A stretch of DNA of 64,000 nucleotides from Ancylobacter sonchi (lineage in GTDB: Bacteria > Pseudomonadota > Alphaproteobacteria > Rhizobiales > Xanthobacteraceae): contig NZ_JAHBGF010000046.1 in NCBI RefSeq assembly GCF_018390695.1, forward strand, positions 1-64,000. The letters run 5' to 3'. A program made the translations under genes and the position numbers. This document shows positions 18,129-26,391 of the stretch, in pieces; positions within the stretch are counted from its first letter, which is position 1; every line of letters starts with the position of its first letter. The notes beneath the pieces were generated by a model, which was given only the letters and a program-made list of their open reading frames with translations, made no database searches and had not been told where the DNA came from.

Positions 18129-19493
18129 ATGACCGAGACCGCCAGCCGCGCCGCCCCCGCCGACGGGACCGACGGCTTCCTCGCCAGCCTCGCGGTGTAT
18201 CTGCGGCCGCGGGTGCTGATCGTCATCCTGCTCGGCTTCTCCTCCGGCCTGCCGCTGGCGCTCTCCGGCGCGACGCTGACCATCTGGATGGCCGAGGCGA
18301 AGGTGAACCTCGCCACCATCGGCCTGTTCGCCCTGGTGGGGGTGCCCTACAACTTCAAATTCGTCTGGGCGCCGCTGGTCGACGCGCTCGACGTGCCCAT
18401 CCTGTCGCGCCTGCTCGGGCGGCGGCGCGGCTGGCTGGTGTTCACCCAGCTGCTGCTGGTGGTCGCCATCCTCTGGCTTGGCCTTCAGGACCCGGTCTCC
18501 GCGCCCTGGCAGGTGGCGCTCGGGGCCTTCCTCGTCGCATGCGCCTCGGCGACGCAGGACATCGTCGTCGACGCCTTCCGCGTCGAGAGCCTGGAGACCC
18601 GCGAGCAGGCCGCCGGCATGGCCGGCTATGTCGCCGCCTACCGGGTCGGCATGCTCGCCTCCGGCGCCGGGGTGATCCTGCTGGTCGCCTGGTTCGAGGC
18701 GATCGGCGTCGCCCGCGCCGATGTCTGGGCCTGGGGCTATGCGGCGGCGGCTGCGATGGTGGGCGTCGGCCTCCTCGCCTCGCTGTTCGCCCGCGAACCC
18801 GGGGAGGGGGAGACTCGCGGGGAGGCGGTGCCGCGCGAGGCGAATGTGGCGCGGCGGATCTGGGATACCGCCATCGGCGCGTTTTCCGACATGCTGCTGC
18901 GCCGCGACGCCATCGCCATCCTGCTGTTCGTGGTGTTCTTCAAGTTCTGCGACGCCTTCGCCGGGGTACTCACCGGCGCCTTCGTCATCGATATCGGCTT
19001 CGACAAGGCGGCCTATGCCGGCATCGTCAAGGGCGTCGGCTTCGCGGCGGCGCTGCTCGGCGGCTTCGCCGGCGGGCTGATCGCCCGCGCCTTGCCGCTG
19101 GGGCGGGCGCTGTGGATCGCCGGCATATTGCAGATGGCCTCCAACCTGGTGTTCTCCTGGCAGGCTTGGGTGGGCGTCGACCTCGCGGCGCTGACGTTGA
19201 CCATCGTGGTCGAGAACTTCACCGGCGCCATCGGCACGGTGATCTTCGTCGCCTATATCTCGGCGCTGTGCGGCGCGCGGGCGCATACGGCGACGCAGTA
19301 CGCTCTCCTGACCGCGCTGGCGGCGGTGGGGCGCACCTTCCTCGCCGCCGGGGCGGGGTTCATCGCTGAGAGCACCGGCTGGGTGTGGTTCTTCGCGCTC
19401 ACCGCGTTTGCCGCGCTGCCGGGGCTCGCTTTGCTGGCCTTCCTGCAGGCGCGCGGGCATTTCCGGGCGCTGGCGGCGCAGGCGGCCACCTGA
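18129..19493 (+). CDS. ampG: AmpG-type MFS permease (muropeptide transporter family)
   Basis: A 454-residue integral membrane protein with about 12-14 hydrophobic segments. Signature segments of AmpG are present: LLGFSSGLPLALSGATLTIW near the N-terminus, LVGVPYNFKFVWAPLVDAL and ASATQDIVVDAFRVE. AmpG imports anhydro-muropeptides for cell-wall recycling; related permeases of unknown substrate exist, so the substrate is inferred. It lies 120 bases after the transglutaminase gene on the same strand, which raises the possibility, not proven, that the upstream enzymes act on peptide material it imports. Confidence 0.8.
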   Translation: MTETASRAAPADGTDGFLASLAVYLRPRVLIVILLGFSSGLPLALSGATLTIWMAEAKVNLATIGLFALVGVPYNFKFVWAPLVDALDVPILSRLLGRRRGWLVFTQLLLVVAILWLGLQDPVSAPWQVALGAFLVACASATQDIVVDAFRVESLETREQAAGMAGYVAAYRVGMLASGAGVILLVAWFEAIGVARADVWAWGYAAAAAMVGVGLLASLFAREPGEGETRGEAVPREANVARRIWDTAIGAFSDMLLRRDAIAILLFVVFFKFCDAFAGVLTGAFVIDIGFDKAAYAGIVKGVGFAAALLGGFAGGLIARALPLGRALWIAGILQMASNLVFSWQAWVGVDLAALTLTIVVENFTGAIGTVIFVAYISALCGARAHTATQYALLTALAAVGRTFLAAGAGFIAESTGWVWFFALTAFAALPGLALLAFLQARGHFRALAAQAAT

Positions 19494-19521
19494 CCGCTAC
19501 GCCGCCCGCTTCGCTCGGCCG

Positions 19522-20235
19522 TCAGTTGATCGCGTCGAGGCGGAATTCGCCCTCGTTCAGGAAGCAGGCCTTGCTGAACAGCGACAGGTCGAGCGGATTC
19601 GGCAGCCGCACATCGTCGAGATCCGGCAACGGCTTCAACGCCGGATCGTAGGAGCGGTCGATCTGCGCGATGAACACCAGCGTCAGCCCGCGCTCGCGGG
19701 CGAACGCCCTGAGCGTGCGGATCTGGTTCATCAGGTCCGGCTTGTCGCGCTGCTGGTCGAGCAGCTGGAGATAGTCGATCACCGCCAGCATGCCGGGCGG
19801 CGCCGCGGCCAAAACCGCCATGACATGGTCGGCGCTGATCGCGTCCGAGCAGTCGCAGGTGAACAGGCCGGCGAACGCGGCGGCCTCGACGCCGAGGGCG
19901 CGCAGCCGGCCGGCGACCTCCCGCTCGGCATATTCCAGCGTGAAGAAGGCGGCGGGCCGACCCTGCCGCATCGCCTCCACTGCGAGCTCGAGGGCCAGCA
20001 GCGTCTTGCCCTGGCCGGGGCGCGCGCCGATCAGCAGCAACTCGCCCGGTTCGAGCCGGGCGAGCAGGCGGCTCGCCCGCGACGCCCCGGCGGCCTTCGC
20101 CGCCAGCAGGCTCCAGCGGGCGAAGCCCTGTTCGGCGGCGACGCGGTCCAGCGCCGCGTGCAGCGGCAATTCCTCGCGCCGCGACATGAGGCGCGCCTGG
20201 CGTTTCAATCGATGGACGGGGGCGGAAAGCTTCAT
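19522..20235 (-). CDS. Short DnaB-like / RecA-fold ATPase
   Basis: A 237-residue protein from the ATG at 20235, which has AGGAGG just upstream. The first 60 residues are helical (RLKRQARLMSRREELPLHAA), then a RecA-fold core: Walker A in GARPGQGKTLLALELAVEAM, FTLEYAEREVAGRL, and Walker B in MLAVIDYLQLLDQQ. It lacks the DnaB N-terminal domain and much of the usual C-terminal hexamer region. Related short helicase-like proteins occur in alphaproteobacteria with no known role. It stands alone, convergent with ampG. An oligomeric DNA- or nucleotide-dependent ATPase is inferred. Confidence 0.75.
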   Translation of the reverse strand: MKLSAPVHRLKRQARLMSRREELPLHAALDRVAAEQGFARWSLLAAKAAGASRASRLLARLEPGELLLIGARPGQGKTLLALELAVEAMRQGRPAAFFTLEYAEREVAGRLRALGVEAAAFAGLFTCDCSDAISADHVMAVLAAAPPGMLAVIDYLQLLDQQRDKPDLMNQIRTLRAFARERGLTLVFIAQIDRSYDPALKPLPDLDDVRLPNPLDLSLFSKACFLNEGEFRLDAIN

Positions 20236-20576
20236 TGCGAACCTCCTGTGCGAGCCATGTTCGCAACCCCTCCTCATGCGCGCCCGACCGGATGGTCCGA
20301 TGATTGGATTGCCCTGCCTGAAAGAGGCTTTCCCGGTGGAGGGGGGAGGCGCGGGCACGCCCGAATCGGAATCTAGCGGAAGGGTGGGGGCCGGGACAAC
20401 GGGACGCCGCCAGCCGCGAGCGGGATTGGCGGTTCCCGTGCCGCCGCCTTAATCGGCTGTTAACCGAGGTGGCTCGAACGTTCCGCAAACCGCAGGCGCG
20501 CGGTGGCGATTCTCCGTGGCGCGCCTGCGCCGTCTTTCCGGGCATCCCCATCCCCGCATTCCATCGGAGCTACCCC

Positions 20577-21647
20577 GTGACCACCTCCTCGACCCGTCTG
20601 CGCATCGCGGTGCTTTTCGGCGGCCGTTCCGCCGAGCACGACGTCTCGGTGATGTCGGGCACCAATGTCATGCGGGCGCTGGACCCGGAGAAATATGACG
20701 CGGTGCCGGTGTTCATCACCCGCGACGGCCGCTGGCTCGCCAGCCGCTTCGAGGATGGCGAGCTGGAGCGGCCTGCGAGCGGCACCGAGCTCTGCCTGGT
20801 GCCGGGTGGCAACGGGCGCCTCGTCGCGCTGCCGGCCGGCGGCGTGCCGCACGAACTGCCCGCCATCGACCTGATCTTCCCGGTGCTGCACGGCCTGCCC
20901 GGCGAGGACGGCTCGGTGCAGGGGCTCGCCGAGGTGGCGGGGGTGGCGCTGGTGGGCTGCGGCATCCTCGGCTCGGCCACCGCTCTCGACAAGGACATCG
21001 CCAAGAAGCTCTATGTCGGCGCCGGGCTGGCCACCGCCCGCTCCGTCACCATCCATCCCGGCGCCGAGCCGAGCTTCGCCGAGCTGTCGGCGACGCTCGG
21101 GCTGCCGATCTTCATCAAGCCGGCGCGGCAGGGTTCCTCGGTCGGCGTGAGCAAGGTGACGAGCGAGGCGGACTACGCCGCGGCGCTGGTCGAGGGCTTC
21201 CGCCACGACCGCAAGCTGCTCGCCGAGGAGTTCATCGCCGGCCGCGAGATCGAGCTCAGCGTGCTGGAGCAGCCCGACGGCGAATTGTTCGTCTCGCGCC
21301 CCGGCGAGATCCGCCCGGCCGAGAGCCACGGCTTCTACAGCTACGACGCCAAATATATCGACGCCGACGGCGCGGCGATCATCGTTCCCGCCCAGCTGCC
21401 GGCCGAGGTCGAGGCGCAGCTTCAGGAAATGGCCGCCGGCGCCTTCCGCGCGCTCGGCTGCGACGGCATGGCGCGCGCCGATTTCTTCGTGACGCAGGAC
21501 ATGCGCATCCTCGTCAACGAACTCAACACCATCCCCGGCTTCACCAATATCAGCATGTATCCCAAGGCGATGGCGGCGAGCGGGGTGGGCTATCCCGAGC
21601 TGATCGACCGGCTGGTGGCGCACGGGCTGGCGCGGGCGGGGAAGTAG
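20577..21647 (+). CDS. ddl: D-alanine--D-alanine ligase
   Basis: ATP-dependent ligase making D-Ala-D-Ala for peptidoglycan. From GTG at 20577 (GGAG nine bases upstream) it has 356 residues, DdlA-like in length. The N-terminal domain has VLFGGRSAEHDVSVMSG, the ATP-grasp core IFIKPARQGSSVGVSKV and LLAEEFIAGREIELSVLE, and the C-terminal loop ILVNELNTIPGFTNISMY, with the Mg-binding and D-Ala-binding residues intact. An open frame extends 36 codons upstream to an ATG at 20469 but without family character. It is not in an mra/mur cluster here; it stands alone, convergent with recR. Confidence 0.93.
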   Translation: MTTSSTRLRIAVLFGGRSAEHDVSVMSGTNVMRALDPEKYDAVPVFITRDGRWLASRFEDGELERPASGTELCLVPGGNGRLVALPAGGVPHELPAIDLIFPVLHGLPGEDGSVQGLAEVAGVALVGCGILGSATALDKDIAKKLYVGAGLATARSVTIHPGAEPSFAELSATLGLPIFIKPARQGSSVGVSKVTSEADYAAALVEGFRHDRKLLAEEFIAGREIELSVLEQPDGELFVSRPGEIRPAESHGFYSYDAKYIDADGAAIIVPAQLPAEVEAQLQEMAAGAFRALGCDGMARADFFVTQDMRILVNELNTIPGFTNISMYPKAMAASGVGYPELIDRLVAHGLARAGK

Positions 21648-21701
21648 AGGCTTTCCCGCAGCGCGCGCAGCCGCTTCCGCCCGTCTGGAGCCTGTTGGGT
21701 T

Positions 21702-21751
21702 AGAGCACTTTCCTATCGATCAGGTGATTTCACCTGATCGGAAAGGGCTCT
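21702..21751. terminator. 50-bp palindrome between convergent ddl and recR
   Basis: Near-perfect dyad: AGAGCACTTTCC, then GATCAGGTGA, a TTT centre, TCACCTGATC, then GGAAAGGGCTCT. The inner arms (10 bases) are perfect. It overlaps the recR stop codon. It probably ends transcription from both sides. A palindrome of this form (gagcacttt...gatcaggtga) is familiar as a dispersed intergenic element in related alphaproteobacteria, so it may be a REP-type repeat rather than a simple terminator. Confidence 0.75.
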
Positions 21752-22364
21752 AGAGCGCGGTGCGGGCGCGGATCGCCGCGGTGAGCGTGCCCTCGTCGAG
21801 ATAGTCGAGTTCGCCGCCCACCGGCACGCCATGGGCGAGGCGGGTGACCTTCACCCCGGTCTCGCGCAGGAGCTCGGTGACGTAATGGGCGGTGGTCTGG
21901 CCGTCCACCGTGGCGGGCAGCGCCAGCAGCACCTCCCCGACCGCGCCGCCATGCCCCTCGCGCACCCGGCCGATCAGGCCGGCAATGTTGAGCTCGTCCG
22001 GGCCGATGCCGTCGAGCGGGGAGAGCGTGCCGCCGAGCACGTGGTAGCGGGCGTTCATCGCCCCGGAACGCTCCAGCGCCCACAGGTCCGACACGTCGGC
22101 GACGACGATGATCAGTGTGGGGTCGCGGGTGGGATCGGAGCAGATCAGGCAGGGGCTCTTCACGTCGAGGTTGCCGCAGACCGGGCAGGTCTCGATCTTC
22201 GCCAGCACCTCCTCCATGGCTCCGGCGAGCGGAGCCATCAGCGCCTCGCGCTTCTTGATCAGTTGCAACGCCGCGCGGCGCGCCGAACGCGGCCCGAGCC
22301 CGGGCACGCGGGCGAGCAGCTGGACGAGGCGTTCGATTTCGGGACCGGCGACGGCGCGGGCCAT
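21750..22364 (-). CDS. recR: Recombination protein RecR
   Basis: A 204-residue DNA-binding clamp of the RecFOR pathway. It has the helix-hairpin-helix ([18 protein letters not shown]), a four-cysteine zinc finger ([16 protein letters not shown]), the Toprim domain ([17 protein letters not shown]) and the C-terminal Walker-B-like region ([16 protein letters not shown]). Full length. The ATG at 22364 has GGGAGG eight bases before it. In many bacteria recR follows dnaX and ybaB; here neither is present in the window, so the usual operon is split. Confidence 0.95.
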   Translation of the reverse strand: MARAVAGPEIERLVQLLARVPGLGPRSARRAALQLIKKREALMAPLAGAMEEVLAKIETCPVCGNLDVKSPCLICSDPTRDPTLIIVVADVSDLWALERSGAMNARYHVLGGTLSPLDGIGPDELNIAGLIGRVREGHGGAVGEVLLALPATVDGQTTAHYVTELLRETGVKVTRLAHGVPVGGELDYLDEGTLTAAIRARTAL

Positions 22365-22574
22365 GATTCATCCTCCCGATGGCCGGGCATGATTAGGCCG
22401 GCGGGAGCCGGACGCGCAAGTTCTTCGCCGTGCGATGATCCGGATTGACGCCAGGCTGACCCTAGGTAAATCGAAGGCCGCCGCCCCGGATTTCCTCGAC
22501 AGCGCAAAGGCGGGTTGCTAACCGGGATGCCACGTCCTGAAGCCTCCCAGAAGCCGATTCCAGCGAGGAAACTG

Positions 22575-23999
22575 ATGACGAAGCCGTTCGCGTTGCTGGC
22601 GGCGCTGTGCGCCCTGATGACCGCCAGCCCGGCGCTGGCCGCCGAGGGCGCCGGCCTCGACGGGGCGAGCCTGTCGCTGGCCTGGGGCATTCCCTTCGCC
22701 GGCATGCTGCTCTCCATCGCCATCATGCCGCTGGTCGCCGGGCATTTCTGGCATCACCACTATGGCAAGGTGGCGCTGTTCTGGGCGCTGGCGGTGCTGG
22801 TGCCCTTCGTGGCGTTCGCCGGCACCGGCGTCACCGTCTACGAGGTGATGCACGCGGCGCTGCTGGAATACATTCCCTTCATCATCCTCCTGTTCACGCT
22901 GTTCACCATTTCCGGCGGCATCCTCGTCACCGGCAACCTGCATGGCAGCCCAACGGTGAACACCGCGCTGCTGGCGATCGGCACCGTGCTGGCCAGCCTG
23001 ATCGGCACCACCGGCGCCTCCATGGTGCTGATCCGCCCGCTGCTGCGCGCCAATGACGGGCGGCGGCACAATGTCCACACCGTGGTGTTCTTCATCTTCC
23101 TCGTGTCGAACATCGGCGGCTCGCTGACCCCGCTCGGCGATCCGCCGCTGTTCCTCGGCTTCCTGAAGGGCGTCGACTTCTTCTGGACGACCAGCCACCT
23201 GTTCCACGACACCGTGCTGGTGGTGGTGCTGCTGCTCGCCGCCTATTACCTGCTCGACCGCTGGTTCCACGCCCGCGAGGAGGGCCGGCCGCCCAAGCAC
23301 GACCCGACCCCCACCACCGAGCGCATCGGCCTGCGCGGACTTGCCAACCTGCCGCTGCTCGCGGGCGTGATCGGCGCCATCCTGTTGAGCGCGCTGTGGA
23401 AGCCGGACATCGAGTTCAACGTCGCCGGCACCCCGCTGCCGCTGCCCTCGGTGCTGCGCGACCTGATCCTGCTGGCGCTGGCCGGCGTCTCGATCTGGAT
23501 CACCCCGGCGTTCATCCGCGAGCGCAACGGCTTCGACTGGGAGCCGATCCGCGAGGTGGCCAAGCTGTTCGCGGCAATCTTCCTCACCATCATCCCGGTG
23601 ATCGCCATATTGAAGGCGGGGGCGAACGGCGCGCTCGCCCCGCTGGTCGCGCTGGTGACGGACGCCAATGGCGAGCCGGTGAATGCCGGCTATTTCTGGA
23701 TGACCGGCCTGTTGTCCGGCTTCCTCGACAACGCCCCGACCTATCTGGTGTTCTTCAACCTCGCCGGCGGCGACGCTCAGACACTGATGACCACCCATGC
23801 GGTGACGCTGGAGGCGATCTCGGCCGGCGCGGTGTTCATGGGCGCACTCACCTATATCGGCAACGCGCCGAATTTCATGGTGCTGGCCATCGCCCGCAGC
23901 CGCGGGGTGAGGATGCCGAGCTTCTTCGGCTACATGGTGTGGTCGGGCGTCTTCCTGCTGCCCTGCTTCGCGCTGCTTACCTTCCTGTATTTCCGCTGA
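22575..23999 (+). CDS. Sodium:proton antiporter, NhaD-like (ion transporter superfamily)
   Basis: A 474-residue membrane protein with a cleavable-looking start (MTKPFALLAALCALMTASPALAAE shortened here to the signal segment ALLAALCALMTASPALAA) and about 11-12 further hydrophobic segments. Conserved pieces are LTPLGDPPLFLGFLKGVDF, SGFLDNAPTYLVFFN and GALTYIGNAPNFMVLAI, the paired re-entrant motifs of the IT superfamily in which NhaD and citrate/arsenite carriers fall. NhaD-type Na/H exchange is the best guess; the substrate is not certain. The ATG at 22575 follows GAGGAAACTG; upstream in-frame ATGs lack protein character. Divergent from recR. Confidence 0.8.
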   Translation: MTKPFALLAALCALMTASPALAAEGAGLDGASLSLAWGIPFAGMLLSIAIMPLVAGHFWHHHYGKVALFWALAVLVPFVAFAGTGVTVYEVMHAALLEYIPFIILLFTLFTISGGILVTGNLHGSPTVNTALLAIGTVLASLIGTTGASMVLIRPLLRANDGRRHNVHTVVFFIFLVSNIGGSLTPLGDPPLFLGFLKGVDFFWTTSHLFHDTVLVVVLLLAAYYLLDRWFHAREEGRPPKHDPTPTTERIGLRGLANLPLLAGVIGAILLSALWKPDIEFNVAGTPLPLPSVLRDLILLALAGVSIWITPAFIRERNGFDWEPIREVAKLFAAIFLTIIPVIAILKAGANGALAPLVALVTDANGEPVNAGYFWMTGLLSGFLDNAPTYLVFFNLAGGDAQTLMTTHAVTLEAISAGAVFMGALTYIGNAPNFMVLAIARSRGVRMPSFFGYMVWSGVFLLPCFALLTFLYFR

Positions 24000-24023
24000 G
24001 CGGGGCGAGCCCCCTCATCCCAT

Positions 24024-24046
24024 CCCTCTCCCCGACGGGGAGAGGG
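24024..24046. terminator. CCCTCTCCCCG palindrome downstream of the antiporter
   Basis: CCCTCTCCCCG (24024-24034) and CGGGGAGAGGG (24036-24046) are perfect complements with a single base between. It lies between convergent genes and probably works as a bidirectional terminator. The same arm sequence recurs at 31707-31730 and 48462-48488. Confidence 0.65.
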
Positions 24047-24080
24047 CGCTTCGGCGGGCTGGCGGGCCGCGTTCAAAGCT

Positions 24081-24617
24081 TCAGGACGAGGTGCCGGCAA
24101 AGCGGGCGCGGAACCAGTCGGCGATCATCGCCCGCTCATAGCGCAGCGGCTCGCCGGAGCGCGCCGCGCGCGGGTTCATCAGGTAGTTCATCGAGCGCAG
24201 CGTCTCTTCGCCGCGCCCGACCACCCGGCCGTCGCGGACCAGCCGGTAGCGCAGGGTGAGCGAGGGCCAGGTGTCGGCGCGCATCACCCTGAGCTCGCCG
24301 GTGCGCGAGGCGAGGGGATCGATCTTGCCAGCGAGGTCGAGGGCGAGGATGTCGACCTCCATCGCGGTGCCCGGCGGCAGGGCGCGGCGGGCCTCGCGGT
24401 CGAAGATGCGCGACAGTCCCTCGAAGGTGAGGCGCTGGTCGACCGGCGACCATTCGAGATTGCCGTCGACATAGCCTTGCGGGGCGATGAAATTCACCCG
24501 CGCCGTGGCGGGGGCCGCCGCAGCGGCGGGCGAGATGCCGGCCGGGGTGGCGCTCGCGGGACCGGCGGCGACCAGCGCCGCCAGCAGCGTCAGGACGGAA
24601 AGGCGTGTCGGGCGCAT
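24081..24617 (-). CDS. DUF3016 secreted protein
   Basis: A 178-residue protein with a signal peptide (LSVLTLLAALVAAGPASA) and a DUF3016-type body: VNFIAPQGYVDGN, LPPGTAMEVDILALDLAG, LRVMRADTWPSLTLRYRLV and the closing YERAMIADWFRARF. Members are periplasmic or lipoprotein-like; their function is unknown. It is the last gene on the minus strand after the PckA homologue, 64 bases downstream, and could share its transcript. Family call is moderately firm; role not known. Confidence 0.75.
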   Translation of the reverse strand: MRPTRLSVLTLLAALVAAGPASATPAGISPAAAAAPATARVNFIAPQGYVDGNLEWSPVDQRLTFEGLSRIFDREARRALPPGTAMEVDILALDLAGKIDPLASRTGELRVMRADTWPSLTLRYRLVRDGRVVGRGEETLRSMNYLMNPRAARSGEPLRYERAMIADWFRARFAGTSS

Positions 24618-24681
24618 CGGCTGTCCTCCGGCCGTCGTGCCCGACGCTCTCGCGCCGGGCCGGGCAGGGAACAGCCTGCCA

Positions 24682-26250
24682 TCATTCGGCGGCGATGGCC
24701 ATGCGCGGCTGGGCCTCGCGGACCTCCGGATCGACCTCGGCCTCGAAGCGGGCGAAGTTCTCCGCGAACATGCCGACGAGGCGCTTGGCGGCCACCGCGT
24801 GGTCGCGGCGATTGGCCCAGGCCCCGACGGGATCGAGCAGCTTCGCCTCGACGCCTTCGACTTCCACCGGCACCTCGAAGCCGAAATGCGGATCGGGGCG
24901 GAACGCGCCCGCCGCCAGCGAGCCGTCGAGCGCGGCGGCGACGAGAATGTGCGAGGCTTCCGACGGGATGCGGGCGCCGCGTCCGGCTTGGCCGCCGCTC
25001 CAGCCGGTATTCACCAGCCAGCAGACGGTGTCGCCGTCGGCGATCAGCTCGCGCAGCAGATGCGCGCCGGGCGCCGGGTGGCGGTCGGGAGCGAAGCGCG
25101 CGCGCGGCGCGCCGTCTTCGGCCGGAGCGGTGTAGCCCGACAGAAGGTGATAGACCGCCTGTTCCGGGCTGAGCCGGGCGATGGCCGGCAGCACGCCGAA
25201 GCCGTCGCAACTGACCAGGAACAGCGTGCGCGGCGCGCCGGCGCGGCCGGGCTCGACGCCGGGCAGCACCGCCCGCGCGGCGGGGGCGGCGGACAGGTCC
25301 GGCTCGCGGCTGTCGGCATCCAGCGGCACGTTCTCCAGTATGGTGCCGAAGCCGCCCCTGGCGTCGAGAGTGTGTATCCGCCGGCGGCGGCCGACGAACA
25401 GGCCGAACACGCCGTCCCGGCTCCAGCCCAGCGGGCCGTCGGCGATCAGGACGAAACGCGGATCGGCGGTGAGAGTGCCGGCCAGCGCGCTCTTGCCGCT
25501 GTCCGCCGGGCCGAGGAACAGGGTGAGCCCGCCCTCGGCATCAAGCGCGGCGGCACCGCTCAGCGTCAGCGCGCCGGCACCGGCCAGCACGTCGCCGGCC
25601 AGCACGTCGCCGACATGGGCGACCAGCGCCTGCTCGACATGGCCGAGATCGAGCGTGCCGGTGACCAGCAGCAGGCCGGCCTCCGTGTCCTCGGCGATCA
25701 GGCCGGGGCCGGCGATGCCGTGGCGGTCGGCATCCGGCCGGAACGCCGGCAGGCAGAACAGGGTGACGTCCGGCACGAAGCTACCGATGCTCTCGCGCTC
25801 GGACGCCTGCATCAGGTTGCGGATGGCGAGCGCGTGCCAGGCATGTTCGGTGAACACCCGCAGCCGGCGGATCCGGCCGGGGGCGATCGCCACATGCAGG
25901 TCCTGCGCGAACAAGGTGCGGCCGGAGGCATGGGCGAGCATGTCGTCGCGCAGCACGTCGAACGCCGCGCGACCGAGCAAGGCCGTGCCTTCCGACGCCG
26001 TGCCTTCCGGCGCCGCGCCTTCCGACGCTTCGGCCGGCTCGCCGACCCGATGCCGCGTCAGCGGCGCCGCGCCGGACGCGGTGCCGCTCTCGACCACCAG
26101 CGCGCCGGTGGCGGACAGACGGGCCTCGCCGCGGGCGATGGCGCGTTCGTAAAGCGTGGGGCCGGCAAGGTTCCAGAACACCTTGCCCGAACCGGAGAGA
26201 CCCGCAGCGGCTGCCGCGTTCTCCTGGTTGCGCATGCCGGTTTCCAGCAT
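24682..26250 (-). CDS. PEP carboxykinase (ATP) homologue lacking catalytic residues
   Basis: A 522-residue PckA homologue. Conserved blocks remain: RRLRVFTEHAWHALAIRNLM, ILENVPLD, LVSCDGFGVLPAIARLSPEQ, AVYHLLSGYTA and VCWLVNTGWSGG. Key positions of E. coli PckA are changed. GRSPKDK (Arg65) reads GAAPLTR; the GEMKKGM metal-lysine block and the MHCSAN histidine block are not recognisable; the P-loop GLSGTGKTTLS reads GPADSGKSALA (Lys253 kept); LIGDDEHGW reads LIADGPLGW, losing the metal-binding Asp269. Gluconeogenic activity is therefore doubtful; it may be a nucleotide-binding pseudoenzyme. Small in-frame tandem repeats (25581-25610 and about 25985-26035) support relaxed constraint. The start has an excellent AAGGAG, so it is probably expressed. 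It occupies the pckA place upstream of divergent chvI. Confidence 0.85.
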   Translation of the reverse strand: MLETGMRNQENAAAAAGLSGSGKVFWNLAGPTLYERAIARGEARLSATGALVVESGTASGAAPLTRHRVGEPAEASEGAAPEGTASEGTALLGRAAFDVLRDDMLAHASGRTLFAQDLHVAIAPGRIRRLRVFTEHAWHALAIRNLMQASERESIGSFVPDVTLFCLPAFRPDADRHGIAGPGLIAEDTEAGLLLVTGTLDLGHVEQALVAHVGDVLAGDVLAGAGALTLSGAAALDAEGGLTLFLGPADSGKSALAGTLTADPRFVLIADGPLGWSRDGVFGLFVGRRRRIHTLDARGGFGTILENVPLDADSREPDLSAAPAARAVLPGVEPGRAGAPRTLFLVSCDGFGVLPAIARLSPEQAVYHLLSGYTAPAEDGAPRARFAPDRHPAPGAHLLRELIADGDTVCWLVNTGWSGGQAGRGARIPSEASHILVAAALDGSLAAGAFRPDPHFGFEVPVEVEGVEAKLLDPVGAWANRRDHAVAAKRLVGMFAENFARFEAEVDPEVREAQPRMAIAAE

Positions 26251-26343
26251 GTGTTACTCCTTCTCGTCATATCCGCCGGGCGGCAAACTGACGGAGCACT
26301 CGGGCCATTTGTCTGTCATACAGGGTCGAAACCATGGCGAAAC

Positions 26344-26366
26344 CGGGTCGCCGCGATGGCGACCCG
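26344..26366 (-). terminator. Hairpin after the HugZ-like gene
   Basis: CGGGTCGCC (26344-26352), loop GCGAT, GGCGACCCG (26358-26366): nine perfect pairs just downstream of the HugZ-like stop on the minus strand and before the PckA homologue. There is no clear T-tract, so termination is inferred from position. Confidence 0.5.
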
Positions 26367-26391
26367 TCTATATTTGGATACCGTTTCGCCG

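Noticed and set aside
17838-19460. 540-codon minus-strand open frame
   Set aside because: Shadow of ampG; no family character.
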